Shown: piece after piece, positions 31,691-40,104 of the stretch
Layout of the letters: every line of letters begins with the position of its first letter
Numbering within the stretch: the first letter of the stretch is position 1
NCBI GenBank assembly: GCA_934256595.1
Contig: CAKQOW010000005.1
Coordinates: forward strand, 1 to 64,000
DNA: 64,000 bases
Origin: an uncultured Clostridia bacterium
Lineage (GTDB): Bacteria > Bacillota > Clostridia > Peptostreptococcales > Anaerovoracaceae
Reading direction: 5' to 3'
The notes under the pieces: generated by a model
Seen by the model: the letters and a program-made list of their open reading frames with translations, nothing else
The model's database searches: none
What the model was told of the DNA's origin: nothing
Made by a program: the position numbers and the translations under genes

Positions 31691-32452
31691 CTACTGTGTA
31701 ATTGTGCTTCCCCAGAAAACAATTTTTGTGATTTCAGCATTTTCGTTATACCAAATGAATCCTACGGCTGCTCCACTATCAATCAGCCTATAGGCACCTT
31801 TTTCAGTCAGCTTCCTGCAGTGTGACTCAATATTTACGCTTTTTCCTGTTTCATCCACATTATAAGTCCAAGAATAAAACTCTGTATTATCTGCCAGTTT
31901 TTCTGATAGCTCATATTCCTTGAATTCCGGATCATCGCCATCATAATTTGCAGGTGCAGTAACAATTTTAGCCCCATCTTTACCGATAATTGCAAGGTAC
32001 GAACTAAACCCACTGACAACGTTATCAGTATCGTAAGCAAGATTCTGAGGCGCACCTCCGGCAATGAGCTTATCCTTTTTGTCAAAAAATTCTTTCACAT
32101 CTCCGTCGATATCCAGAAGAAGTCTCGACTTCTCGAGGCGAAGAACCTTTATTGACATATCACCATCAGGTTTAAGCTTAATTTCTCCACTTTCAGAATC
32201 GTATGTATACTTATCATACAAGTCAGAATCCCCAACCGGATTTCCTTCGTCGCTATAAAAAGCAAAGTGCCCATCATCGCCAAAACTAATTGTCTCATCA
32301 CATGCAGAATCATAGTGAAGCCACTCATGTTCAGTCAGAAACTCAGGCTTTTTTTCAGATTTCCCACATCCTGCAAGCATAATGCCTGCCACTACAATTA
32401 TTATTGCTGCAATCATTACTTGTCGATTTACAATAGAAAATTTTCTTTTCAT
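31691..32452 (-). CDS. Lipoprotein of unknown function
   Basis: A 253-residue protein with a basic N-terminus (MKRKFSIVNRQ), a hydrophobic stretch and lipobox MLAGC, so it is exported and lipid-anchored. The ATG at 32452 follows GGGAGA; a frame to 32479 has no ribosome site. The mature part is rich in Asp, Gly and Tyr with repeated beta-strand-like segments (FGDDGHFAFYSDEG; YTYDSESGEIKL), resembling small Gram-positive surface lipoproteins that bind or inhibit something. It is bounded by IS66-like repeats and lies beside broken genes, so it may be acquired. Confidence 0.7.
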   Translation of the reverse strand: MKRKFSIVNRQVMIAAIIIVVAGIMLAGCGKSEKKPEFLTEHEWLHYDSACDETISFGDDGHFAFYSDEGNPVGDSDLYDKYTYDSESGEIKLKPDGDMSIKVLRLEKSRLLLDIDGDVKEFFDKKDKLIAGGAPQNLAYDTDNVVSGFSSYLAIIGKDGAKIVTAPANYDGDDPEFKEYELSEKLADNTEFYSWTYNVDETGKSVNIESHCRKLTEKGAYRLIDSGAAVGFIWYNENAEITKIVFWGSTITQ

Positions 32453-32521
32453 ATCAGCATCTCCCATGGCATTTCTCAAAGTCTAATATTTCATGATAAC
32501 TTTGTTTTAATGTTCCATATC

Positions 32522-32746
32522 TTATAGACTGTCTGGTTCATGAATCTCTACACCATCTTCTAATGCAGCCTCGATTCATGCTTTTGGGGCATCCAGTGTA
32601 TTTTTTATCGCACCCTCCACGATCCCGCCACAAGTAATACAACCAGGCAAATCCGGATAAGAAACCACAAATCCACCTTCATTTTTATCTTCCACAATTT
32701 TTATATGATAGGACATTGCCATATAATCATTTAGTGTCTTCATCAT
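32522..32746 (-). pseudogene. hicB antitoxin gene interrupted by a stop codon
   Basis: A 74-codon HicB-type frame (AMSYHIKIVEDKNEGGFVVSYPDLPGC matches the HicB/DUF1902 beta-sheet; INTACT ending IEAALEDGVEIHEP) with an in-frame TGA at 32576..32578 where intact HicB proteins have a Trp (KAW.EAALEDG). One base change TGG to TGA would explain it. Codon 1 is at 32746. No HicA toxin partner is seen on either side, so the system is dead or the antitoxin is truncated at 56 residues. Confidence 0.75.
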
Positions 32747-32864
32747 TCTCTACCTCACAATCTACAACTTCCCAGTAACCATTCTTGACTTCTTCATAAG
32801 TCAAACCATTATACAGTCCACCCGGAGATCCTAATCTGTACTCATACCACTGGTACGAGTAATT
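32727..32864 (-). pseudogene. 3' remnant of a gene overlapping hicB
   Basis: 46 open codons (YQWYEYRLGSPGGLYNGLTYEE) ending in a TGA that overlaps the hicB start. The frame is closed upstream by TAG at 32865..32867 and has no Met start, so it is the tail of a lost gene. I do not recognise the family. Between about 32870 and 33060 the sequence is AT-rich with no frame I can support. Confidence 0.55.
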
Positions 32865-33060
32865 CTATTTCCAAAATAAAAACACTAGATCATTAACACT
32901 ATTATACGTTCTATCCTTCTTTTCTAGCAAGTAAGAAAACAAAACAGTTCATTTTTTCTTATCATTTTCTTCTGCCCTTTATATTATACTACAAAACCCA
33001 AAGGTCTAGAGCATTACAAACAATTCTTCAAAAACATTTTATGTTTTTTAGGGTTCCAGG

Positions 33061-33225
33061 GTAAGTGGTAAACCAATCGTGGTATGTAATTATGCTTGTA
33101 ATCGATTTGATTATCTGCCTGCATTCCTCAGGAATACTATCAGACCATGGCATCAAATCATCAATATACGTTGCTGGAGCATCATCCAAATGATCAAGGA
33201 TGCTTTTAAGCAGGTATTTAAAAAT
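33061..33225 (-). mobile_element. IS66-family transposase C-terminal remnant with element end
   Basis: The minus strand reads FKYLLKSILDHLDDAPATYI and then DDLMPWSDSIPEECRQ, matching the C-terminal end (LLPWS..IPE.CR) of IS66 TnpC transposases. The frame opens only at about 33225 with no start and runs into the 31 bp repeat that begins GTAAGTGG at 33061, as expected for the IS end. The rest of the element is missing, so it is inert. The second copy of the end lies at 31640. Confidence 0.75.
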
Positions 33226-33230
33226 TCCAT

Positions 33231-33266
33231 AAAATAAAGGGCATCGAATACATCGACACCCTTTAT
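33231..33266 (-). terminator. Terminator of the M28 peptidase gene
   Basis: AAAGGGTGTCGATG / CATCGATGCCCTTT-type stem (13 bp with a small bulge, loop TATT) followed by TTATTTTAT on the minus strand, starting 21 bp after the M28 stop codon. Confidence 0.75.
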
Positions 33267-33287
33267 CTGTAAGTCTTTAATATTTTA

Positions 33288-35321
33288 TTACTTTGAGAGC
33301 TGTTTCATTGTTGCAGTAACATCTTCTAAAGTGCTTATTTCTTTTTTTACAACTTTTGCAAGGTCTTTTTTCTGTACGTCAAGTTCTTTTTCCAGTGCTT
33401 TTATCTGAGCGTCTACATTTGGTTTTTCAACATCATATACAGCTTTAAGATCCTGAATCACCTGCCATAAGTCAGCATTTGATTTAAGATATCCTGTTCC
33501 CCATGAGTTTTCGGCATCATCTCCAAGTACCTGATCCACATAGAAATCATAAGTCTGTTTATCAAAGTTGTACGCATACCAGTTCAAATCGATTTTGTAC
33601 AGATATTCATCAAGAGCAGTAGCTACATCACCCTTCTTAAGCGCATTTATCGCTTCCTCCAGTACTTCTACATTTGTCTGCTTATAGCAGTGTACAAACT
33701 GAAACTCTTCATCCCAGTTTATTGTAAACAGCTTGTTTGTAATTTCTTTAAACAGATAATTTGCTTCTTTGTTAAATTCCTCTGCATTATCACCGTCCAC
33801 TGATTCGCTTTTTTCTTTAAACAGCGCAGCGGCTTCATTTGCATTATCAAACGCCTTAATCAGTTCATCTGCATTATCAATAACATCTGAATTGACTGAA
33901 GCTTTCATTTCATTAAATAATGCGGAATAATCAAAAGTTCTGGAACTTTGTTTATCAAACAGGATAGTCATGCCGCCATACAGCTTATGTGCATACTCAA
34001 AAACTTCCTTGCTGAAGCTGTTTCCTTCTTCGGTATCGTTATTTGAATGATACGTTCCTGAATGATCCGAACCGTATAAACCCGAATCAACTACAGGAAT
34101 GCCTGCGTTGACATAGCTGAATGCTTCTGTCCATGTCCATGCCGGACTGTTTGTTTTAAACTCGCCCTTAAAAGGACTTCCTTCTATCTTCTCACCAATC
34201 GGTTTAACCCATTCTGCCAGTTCATAAGGTATAGTAATTTCTACGCCTTCAGCCTCGCCATCTGTAACACCGCTGTCTATATCTATAGCCATATAGGCAT
34301 TCTCCATCCATTCCGGATGATTTTCCATCTCTACAGCAGCGCCTCTCGCCCAGTCATATCTTGAGTTATCAACACCCCATTCTTCTGCGCCATGACCTAT
34401 GAATTTGATTGTTTTGGCAGGTTCATATCCGCTTTCTACCAGCGCCTTTGCAATTCCCAACATACAGCCTACGCCTGAAGTATTGTCGGCAAAAGCTCTG
34501 AAATAAGCATCATAGTGTGCAAAAATATAGATTACTTCATTTGTTTTGCCCGGAATCTCACCATATACGTTATATGAAGTCTGATTATGTTTAACCTCTC
34601 CGTCAGCATTCAGTACGGCTTTTATTGAACCGCCATTGTCTTTAATCGCTTTTTTCAGCGGTTTGGCATCTGCTACTGTGATAGTGAAAGCCGGTGCATC
34701 CGATGGTCCGCAATAATCCTGAACTCCCAGAGTGTCTTCCGAATATGTGCAGTATCCGTCTACATTAACAGCTATAACAGCCTTTGCGCCCTTTACCTTT
34801 GCCTGATATGACGGCCAGTTTATCCACCATTCGTCTGCCTGATTTATATCAATAAGTACAATTTTTCCGTTTACATCCAAATCTTCATAGTCTTCAGCAG
34901 TTCCCTTGCCTGCATATACAATCTCCACTTCCTCATTTTTGGCTTTATATGTGGATTGGAACATAGCCATTTCTATTTTGTTTTCATTGCCATTGTTCTC
35001 ATATCTAAGATCAGCATTTTTAAATGTAAATGAATCAACCGTAATAGCTTCTTTATTTACATTTTCAAGACCTATAGCCTTCATCTCATCTTCAATATAC
35101 TCTGCTGCTTCTTTCTCTGCTGCAGAACCTGCGGTCCTGAAACCTAAATCTTCGTTTGTCTGAAATGAAATAAGTTTCTGCATAACATCATAGGAATAAT
35201 CTGCATCAACACTTTCATAAAAAGCATTCAAATCAGAATCCCCATCTGACTTGCCGCAACCTGTAAAGGCAAACATGGCAATCAGCATTGCTGCTGCTAA
35301 TACTAGTGATAATTTTTTCAT
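33288..35321 (-). CDS. M28-family metallopeptidase lipoprotein
   Basis: A 677-residue exported lipoprotein (MKKLSLVLAAAMLIAMFAFTGC lipobox). The mature part holds a PA-like insertion and a Zn-aminopeptidase core of family M28: HYDAYF (first Zn ligands), DNTSGVGCMLG, GHGAEEWG (catalytic Glu) and YGSDHSGTYHSNNDTEEG (last ligand). The last 170 residues are helical and Lys-rich. It probably trims peptides or amino-acid amides outside the cell. ATG 35321 follows AGGAGG; the frame to 35354 is not used. It is monocistronic with its own terminator. Confidence 0.9.
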   Translation of the reverse strand: MKKLSLVLAAAMLIAMFAFTGCGKSDGDSDLNAFYESVDADYSYDVMQKLISFQTNEDLGFRTAGSAAEKEAAEYIEDEMKAIGLENVNKEAITVDSFTFKNADLRYENNGNENKIEMAMFQSTYKAKNEEVEIVYAGKGTAEDYEDLDVNGKIVLIDINQADEWWINWPSYQAKVKGAKAVIAVNVDGYCTYSEDTLGVQDYCGPSDAPAFTITVADAKPLKKAIKDNGGSIKAVLNADGEVKHNQTSYNVYGEIPGKTNEVIYIFAHYDAYFRAFADNTSGVGCMLGIAKALVESGYEPAKTIKFIGHGAEEWGVDNSRYDWARGAAVEMENHPEWMENAYMAIDIDSGVTDGEAEGVEITIPYELAEWVKPIGEKIEGSPFKGEFKTNSPAWTWTEAFSYVNAGIPVVDSGLYGSDHSGTYHSNNDTEEGNSFSKEVFEYAHKLYGGMTILFDKQSSRTFDYSALFNEMKASVNSDVIDNADELIKAFDNANEAAALFKEKSESVDGDNAEEFNKEANYLFKEITNKLFTINWDEEFQFVHCYKQTNVEVLEEAINALKKGDVATALDEYLYKIDLNWYAYNFDKQTYDFYVDQVLGDDAENSWGTGYLKSNADLWQVIQDLKAVYDVEKPNVDAQIKALEKELDVQKKDLAKVVKKEISTLEDVTATMKQLSK

Positions 35322-35418
35322 TGTTTTCCTCCTCATATAATATATTTCAGCCATTATATCATATTTTTTCAGAATAGTGTCTATTTTTATGAATTTTTTG
35401 TATTTTTTATATTTGCAT

Positions 35419-35462
35419 AAAAAACAGCAGCCTTGTCACAAGTTGCAATGCTGCTGCTTTTT
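35419..35462 (-). terminator. Terminator after the MoaA-like gene
   Basis: On the minus strand GCAGCAG / CTGCTGC arms around 35425..35456 followed by a run of T; it stops the 35478..36080 transcript before the M28 gene. Confidence 0.8.
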
Positions 35463-35477
35463 ACTGTATACTACCTG

Positions 35478-36080
35478 CTATTTCTCGAAACAGATTCTGC
35501 CTATCGCTCCCGGATACTTACCGGTTATAACGTCCTGCTCCTGAGAAGCCGCTTCTCTGAAGCCCGGAAGTCTGTTTCTGATTTCTTCGGCCGGGAAGCT
35601 GTCGCTTCCTATAAATAAGATCTCGTAGTCGTGCTGAAATGTAAGCTGCACGAAGTCCATAATCTCATCGTCATTGAAGTCCTTTTCGACCCTCATTATA
35701 ATTCTGACAGGCTTAAGTCCCGCATCGGTTGCCTTGTTGATGCCCTCTACAACATTTTCGAGAGTATCGTCCTCAAGATTTTTTTTAAATCTGGCGTATC
35801 TGAATGTATCGACCTTTACTGCCACCTTGTCAAGCCCTGCCGCTTTGAGCTCGCCTGCGGTAAGTTTCAGAAGCTGTCCATTTGTTGTAAGCATTACCTG
35901 CTCTATGCCTTCAATGGATTTAATCTGCTCCACCTCTTTGATGATATTAAATCTCTCGACAGGCTCCTCACCTGTAATATTTATCATATTGTAACCCAAG
36001 GCTGCAGCCTCCTTAGCTTTAACTACCGCCTCGTCCATCTTCATTTTGTGGTTTAATTCAAGTTTAAAACAATTAATCAT
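35478..36080 (-). CDS. MoaA-like radical-SAM-fold protein lacking the Fe-S motif
   Basis: A 200-residue protein that follows the core of MoaA (GTP 3',8-cyclase): GYNMINITGEEPVERFN replaces the LTGGEPLLR segment, then VMLTTNGQLL, LKAAGLDKVAVKVD and GINKATDAGLKPVRI. The CxxxCxxC motif that should open the domain is absent (only Cys4 is present) and the second C-terminal cluster domain is missing. It therefore cannot make molybdopterin as drawn and may be a catalytically dead relative with a binding role. The first Met lies 31 nt after a weak site. Whether it is a real gene with a new task or a decayed copy is open; codon use looks normal. Confidence 0.6.
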   Translation of the reverse strand: MINCFKLELNHKMKMDEAVVKAKEAAALGYNMINITGEEPVERFNIIKEVEQIKSIEGIEQVMLTTNGQLLKLTAGELKAAGLDKVAVKVDTFRYARFKKNLEDDTLENVVEGINKATDAGLKPVRIIMRVEKDFNDDEIMDFVQLTFQHDYEILFIGSDSFPAEEIRNRLPGFREAASQEQDVITGKYPGAIGRICFEK

Positions 36081-36180
36081 ATACGCTACCTCTCTGTTAA
36101 TTCTCTTTTAATTTTACTTGAAAAATCCGCTCCAGTCAATTATGCTTATATATATCATTACAATATTGAGGAGAAAAGCT

Positions 36181-36729
36181 TTGAAATTATTTATCATCGG
36201 AGATACACACGGTCATCTGGACAAGGTAAGAAAAATATACCCTCATCTCAAGTGCGTAGATATGATAATACATACAGGAGATATGCAGCGCGATGCCTAT
36301 GAACTGGAAGCGGAATTCAATATACCTGTAATCTCGGTTCCCGGCAACTGCGACGGCAGCCACAGTGCAAACGATTTTGCCATAGCCGAAACAGAGTACG
36401 GCAATATCCTTGTCACCCACGGACATATGCAGAATGTGGACTATTACTACGACAAGCTTTTGTATCTGTGCGAGGAAAAAAACTGCGTTGCCGCAGTATT
36501 CGGACATACTCATGTACCTGTATATGAGGAATATGACGGCATATATCTGCTCAATCCCGGCAGCCTGACAAGACCAAGAGACGGCTCTTCCGGCTCCTAC
36601 GGCATTATAACCACAACAGAGTCAACCTTTGCCGGTTCAATAATATATTACAAATCTTCCCTGTTCGAAAAGGACAGGGTTAAAGGCGGATATATCAAGG
36701 ATATGCTTAATTACAGCGACAGATTTTAG
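36181..36729 (+). CDS. YfcE/MJ0936-type metallophosphodiesterase
   Basis: A 182-residue phosphoesterase of the YfcE family. Metal ligands appear in order: GDTHGH (7-12), HTGDM, PGNCDG, THGH and FGHTHVP. Family members hydrolyse phosphodiesters and cyclic nucleotides in vitro; the cell role is unclear. I take TTG 36181 as start since a GAGGAG site lies 7 bp before it; the frame to 36118 has no site. It is divergent from the MoaA-like gene. Confidence 0.88.
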   Translation: MKLFIIGDTHGHLDKVRKIYPHLKCVDMIIHTGDMQRDAYELEAEFNIPVISVPGNCDGSHSANDFAIAETEYGNILVTHGHMQNVDYYYDKLLYLCEEKNCVAAVFGHTHVPVYEEYDGIYLLNPGSLTRPRDGSSGSYGIITTTESTFAGSIIYYKSSLFEKDRVKGGYIKDMLNYSDRF

Positions 36730-36734
36730 ACAAT

Positions 36735-36758
36735 TAAAGGTGCCCCGCGGCACCTTTG
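36735..36758. terminator. Bidirectional hairpin between convergent genes
   Basis: AAAGGTGCC-CCGC-GGCACCTTT, 9 bp perfect stem between the phosphodiesterase stop and the convergent small gene. T-runs are short, so strength is uncertain. Confidence 0.55.
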
Positions 36759-36770
36759 CTGTTATCTGTA

Positions 36771-36998
36771 TTAATAGTTGTATCTGTAATAAAATACGGC
36801 ATACATCTCGTCATCAATTACTTCCATATCTTCATCCACAAGATCTATAACGTCTCCGAGTTCAGTGGTAAGCTTGTCACCCATATTGACAATGCCTCTG
36901 TACTCATACGGAACCTTGATGCACTGCCCGTGGGTATCACGAAACATAAATCCCTCAAAGGTATATCCGTTCGCTGTGGTATATTTCATAGTTTTCAT
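36771..36998 (-). CDS. Hypothetical small acidic protein
   Basis: A 75-residue protein, acidic and rich in Tyr at the end (FYYRYNY). No membrane segment or Cys pair is seen. I do not recognise a family. GGAGG before the ATG at 36998 and normal codon use support it as real. It is 12 bp downstream of the nitroreductase on the same strand and possibly in the same transcript. Confidence 0.55.
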   Translation of the reverse strand: MKTMKYTTANGYTFEGFMFRDTHGQCIKVPYEYRGIVNMGDKLTTELGDVIDLVDEDMEVIDDEMYAVFYYRYNY

Positions 36999-37010
36999 AC
37001 TGTGTTCCTC

Positions 37011-37529
37011 CTAAATCACTCTCACCATTTCTTCTATCGGCTTTGTCACATCGTGCATTTTCGCAAGAGGTCTGCAGGTTTCAGACGGATAGCCGATAGG
37101 CAGAAGCGCCACAGGTCTGATATGCTCAGGCAGGTTGAATTCCCGCTGAAGCTTTACATCATCAAACAGCCCCACAAAGCAGGTGCCTATTCCCATACTC
37201 CATGCCTGCAGCATTATTTCATCACAAAGAATAGAAACGTCTGTCACTCCGGATTTGTGGCCTCTTATCAGAGGGTTTCTCCAGCATACCGTTTCATCAT
37301 AGCATACCATAAGCACCATAGGCGCACCGTATATGCATTTGCACAATGAATTTATTTTTGCCACTGCCTCATCGCTTTTGAGTACATATATCTTCTGTGG
37401 CTGAAAATTAAGCGCTGTAGGCGAATGCTTTGCCACTTCAAGTACAGCCGCAAGCTCCTCGTCGCTTATCTGCTCTTTTTTGAATTTACGAACCGAATAT
37501 CTGCTCTTTGCAAGCTCCATAAACTCCAT
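37011..37529 (-). CDS. Nitroreductase-family flavoenzyme
   Basis: A 172-residue single-domain nitroreductase (MEFMELAKSRYSVRKFKKEQ is the usual N-terminus with the FMN-binding RYSVRKF). It shares NFQPQKIYVL and LQAWSMGIGTCFVG with minimal nitroreductases, which use FMN and NAD(P)H to reduce nitro or quinone substrates. The ATG at 37529 follows GGAAGGGGA; the frame to 37637 lacks one. It is 13 bp downstream of the thioesterase gene, so probably one operon. Confidence 0.88.
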   Translation of the reverse strand: MEFMELAKSRYSVRKFKKEQISDEELAAVLEVAKHSPTALNFQPQKIYVLKSDEAVAKINSLCKCIYGAPMVLMVCYDETVCWRNPLIRGHKSGVTDVSILCDEIMLQAWSMGIGTCFVGLFDDVKLQREFNLPEHIRPVALLPIGYPSETCRPLAKMHDVTKPIEEMVRVI

Positions 37530-37542
37530 AACAATCCCCTTC

Positions 37543-38004
37543 CTATCTGCGTTCTTTGTCTGTATCAATATTAAGATATACAGATGCACCTGTTGCAATA
37601 ACTTTACCTGTCGCTTTATCTCTGGCCTCACATACAAGCTGAGATATGCGCCTGCCCGCCGAAATTTTGCGGGCAGTTACAATTATAGTATCTCCCTCTT
37701 TTGCAGGTCTTACATATTTAATATCAAGACTTACTGTAGGCGCAAAATCTGCTCCTGCATAAAACCTTGCAAGCGCAGCCACTGTCAGGTCAAAGGCTGT
37801 GGCTATGATGCCGCCGTGGAGACTGCCTACTCTGTTGGTCTGCCATTTCTGAACCGGAAAGGCAAAGGACAGAGTTCCCTCTTCATAGGAACAGCCTGCA
37901 GCCTCTGCACGCATCATACCGTTTATTAAATCTTTCTGATTAACATTGTTTTCGTAAAGAGTCCTTGTCATATGCTCTTCAAGTCTTTTCTGTCCGTCAG
38001 TCAT
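37543..38004 (-). CDS. PaaI/YdiI-type hotdog-fold thioesterase
   Basis: A 153-residue hotdog thioesterase of the PaaI/DUF4442 group: the HGG active loop in VGSLHGGIIATAFDLTVAA (about 76-94) and SLDIKYVRPAKEGD are diagnostic. It hydrolyses an acyl- or aryl-CoA. Start is set at 38004 by MTDGQKRLEEHM and a GAAAGG site; an upstream ATG-rich frame to 38094 has no site. Downstream lies the nitroreductase. Confidence 0.85.
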   Translation of the reverse strand: MTDGQKRLEEHMTRTLYENNVNQKDLINGMMRAEAAGCSYEEGTLSFAFPVQKWQTNRVGSLHGGIIATAFDLTVAALARFYAGADFAPTVSLDIKYVRPAKEGDTIIVTARKISAGRRISQLVCEARDKATGKVIATGASVYLNIDTDKERR

Positions 38005-38121
38005 ATATCCGTACCTTTCATAATGTCTGTTTATGATACAATTGTATACCGTAAACAGGTCAGTATCAAGGAATATTGCTGAATATACGACCAAAAAATC
38101 ACATAAATACTCAAAATCTCT

Positions 38122-38150
38122 TTGACAATGCTGCTGCGGTTTTGTATAAT
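38122..38150 (+). promoter_or_regulatory. Consensus promoter of tRNA-Arg
   Basis: TTGACA (38122..38127), 17 bp spacer, TATAAT (38145..38150), 17 bp before the tRNA. Both hexamers match sigma-A consensus exactly. Confidence 0.9.
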
Positions 38151-38167
38151 AACTGTTGTACGAATGT

Positions 38168-38243
38168 GGGGGTGTAGCTCAATGGATAGAGTAACGCACT
38201 ACGAATGCGCAGGTTGGGGGTTCGAGTCCCTCTACCCTCACCA
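38168..38243 (+). tRNA. tRNA-Arg (anticodon ACG)
   Basis: 76 nt cloverleaf with encoded CCA. Acceptor GGGGGTG pairs with TACCCTC (two G-T pairs), D stem GCTC/GAGT, anticodon loop CTACGAA giving ACG, T arm GGGGG-TTCGAGT-CCCTC. ACG would be read as inosine, decoding CGU/CGC/CGA. The top pair of the anticodon stem is an A-C mismatch. Confidence 0.95.
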
Positions 38244-38246
38244 GAC

Positions 38247-38279
38247 AAAGGCATCGCCTTTACAGGCAGATGCCTTTTT
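38247..38279 (+). terminator. Terminator after tRNA-Arg
   Basis: AAAGGCAT ... ATGCCTTTTT stem with a 15-base loop and a run of T, starting 3 bp after the CCA end. Confidence 0.85.
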
Positions 38280-38320
38280 AGTCAGTTCACAGAGTTGGGA
38301 ATATCCGGGGAGTTGCGCCG

Positions 38321-39673
38321 TTGAAGAAGATATATATCAGATATTTCAGTACTGCAAGCCTGGTTCTTGCAGTCATACTTGCAATACTGTTTGTAGTAAT
38401 ATTCATCTCAGGCTTCAGAAATCTGCACAATATGGAAACTTTCTACGAGCAGTATATAATTTCCGAAAATGCTGCACATAAGCTGCAGAAGGGCTCTGAC
38501 ATACTTACAGAACAGGTGCGCCTGTATGTAATGACCGGTGAAAAAAAATATATAGACGGTTATTTTGAGGAGGTCAATGTTACGCAAAACCGTAATAACG
38601 CTGTTGCCGAACTCAAAGTATATTTCAGCGATACAAAACTGACTGCGGAGCTGGAGGCTGCTCTCAGCGATTCCACTGAGCTTATGGAACGTGAGCTTTA
38701 TGCTATGAAACTTGTTTCCGCAGTATTTGACGTGCCTGAGGACAGCCTTCCGGATGAGCTGGTTTCTGTTAATCTCAGCGCGAAAGACATTGCAGCATCT
38801 GATTCTCAAAAGCTGGAGAAGGCGCGCAGACTTGTCAGCGACAATTCGTATCAGAATGCCAAAAACAAAATCACAGACAACGTCAACAGATGTATGAATG
38901 ATCTTGTTTCTATTTCAAAAAATCATCAGGAAAAATCTTCTGCTGCATTTCTGAAGTTTTATATTCTGCAGGAAATCGAACTCATATTCCTTATATTGTT
39001 CCTGATTGCAGGCAGCATTATCGTTCGAAAGCATGTAGTAAAACCCCTTATAAGCTACAACGAGAGCATTGAGCACGATGAAACGGTTCCGGTAATCGGC
39101 GCTGCAGAACTTCAGTCTCTTGCCGAAACATACAACAGGGTCTTTGAGGAAAATCAGGCGGCACAAAAGCTTTTCCGCCACGAAGCAGAGCATGATGCAT
39201 TATCAGGGCTGCTTAACAAGGGGTCTTTTGATAAGATACTCTCTCTATATGAAAAAGAAATTTCATCTTATGCTCTGATACTGGTCGATATCGACAATTT
39301 CAAGAACTTCAATGATACTTTCGGGCATACAACAGGTGATGCAGTCATCAGAAAAACAGCCACAAAGCTTAATGCGACCTTCAGAAGTTCGGATTACATA
39401 TTCCGCATAGGCGGTGATGAGTTTGCCGTCATTATGACAGATGTATCCCAGAAGCACCGTATCACAGTTGAGAAAAAACTGAACGGTCTGAAAAAAAATC
39501 TTCAGGATACCGGCGACGGTCTTCCTGCTGTCACCATGAGCATAGGTGTGGCTTTTTCCGACAGAAAAAAGCCCGGTGACAGTATCTTTAACGATGCCGA
39601 CCTTGCAATGTATTCCGTTAAGAAAAACGGCAGAAACGGATACAGTTTTTACAATGACAGCCACAACATATGA
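38321..39673 (+). CDS. Membrane-bound diguanylate cyclase
   Basis: A 450-residue c-di-GMP synthase. N-terminal membrane helix (10-32), a helical extracytoplasmic sensor domain (33-210) like the four-helix MCP/CHASE3 class, second helix (214-236), then a GGDEF domain (about 285-445). The active site is FRIGGDEFAV (GGDEF at 364-368) and the feedback I-site RSSD lies exactly five residues before it, so it should be active and product-inhibited. Start is TTG 38321 with GGGGAG at 8 bp. It stands alone after the tRNA, with no EAL partner in view. Confidence 0.92.
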   Translation: MKKIYIRYFSTASLVLAVILAILFVVIFISGFRNLHNMETFYEQYIISENAAHKLQKGSDILTEQVRLYVMTGEKKYIDGYFEEVNVTQNRNNAVAELKVYFSDTKLTAELEAALSDSTELMERELYAMKLVSAVFDVPEDSLPDELVSVNLSAKDIAASDSQKLEKARRLVSDNSYQNAKNKITDNVNRCMNDLVSISKNHQEKSSAAFLKFYILQEIELIFLILFLIAGSIIVRKHVVKPLISYNESIEHDETVPVIGAAELQSLAETYNRVFEENQAAQKLFRHEAEHDALSGLLNKGSFDKILSLYEKEISSYALILVDIDNFKNFNDTFGHTTGDAVIRKTATKLNATFRSSDYIFRIGGDEFAVIMTDVSQKHRITVEKKLNGLKKNLQDTGDGLPAVTMSIGVAFSDRKKPGDSIFNDADLAMYSVKKNGRNGYSFYNDSHNI

Positions 39674-39709
39674 CAGGTTTAATGATATATATATCCGTCA
39701 GAACAAATC

Positions 39710-39765
39710 AAAACGAATAAAACTCCCCGATATTTATTTTTCAGGGAGTTTGTTTTATTCGTTTT
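39710..39765. terminator. Bidirectional terminator between GGDEF and HTH genes
   Basis: AAAACGAATAAAACTCCC and GGGAGTTTGTTTTATTCG form a long imperfect inverted repeat with T-runs on both strands. It overlaps the last codons of the convergent HTH gene. Confidence 0.75.
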
Positions 39766-40009
39766 CTTTTTCGTCTGCGCTTATTCCCTTGAAGAAATCC
39801 TCATAGCCGACGCCGTATATCTGTCTGAGCGCCACAAGGTCCGAAACCTTTAAATTGCCCGCGCCGAGCTCTATCTTTGAATATGTACCTCTTGATATGG
39901 TGCTTCCCAGAAGCTGCATCTTCTCCACAAGCCTGTACTGCGACAGACCGTGCTTTAATCTCAAAGCAACCAGATTTTCTGCAAAACGCCTGTTTATAAT
40001 TATCTTCAT
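39755..40009 (-). CDS. XRE-family HTH regulator
   Basis: An 84-residue single-domain Cro/C1-type regulator (NLVALRLKHGLSQYRLVEKM...TYSKIELGAGNLKVSDLVAL). It starts at ATG 40009 after GGGGAAATGGA. It is divergent from a 58-codon gene, and a palindrome ATTATACC...GGTATAAT overlaps the promoter of that gene, so direct repression is likely. It resembles phage-type repressors, but no phage genes surround it. Confidence 0.85.
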   Translation of the reverse strand: MKIIINRRFAENLVALRLKHGLSQYRLVEKMQLLGSTISRGTYSKIELGAGNLKVSDLVALRQIYGVGYEDFFKGISADEKENE

Positions 40010-40037
40010 TCCATTTCCCCTTACAGTTGGTTTTGTA

Positions 40038-40067
40038 TTGATTATACCTTCTGCAAGGTGGTATAAT
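40038..40067 (+). promoter_or_regulatory. Promoter with overlapping operator for the small ORF
   Basis: TTGATT (40038..40043), 18 bp, TATAAT (40062..40067). The inverted repeat ATTATACC (40041..40048) and GGTATAAT (40060..40067), spacer 11 bp, covers both hexamers. The divergent HTH gene is the likely repressor. Confidence 0.65.
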
Positions 40068-40104
40068 AGCGGTAACAAGGAGCCGGAACGGAGGGTTTGA
40101 AATT

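Noticed and set aside
35478..36080. Calling this gene moaA
   Set aside because: The radical-SAM cysteines and the second cluster domain are absent, so GTP cyclase activity cannot be claimed.
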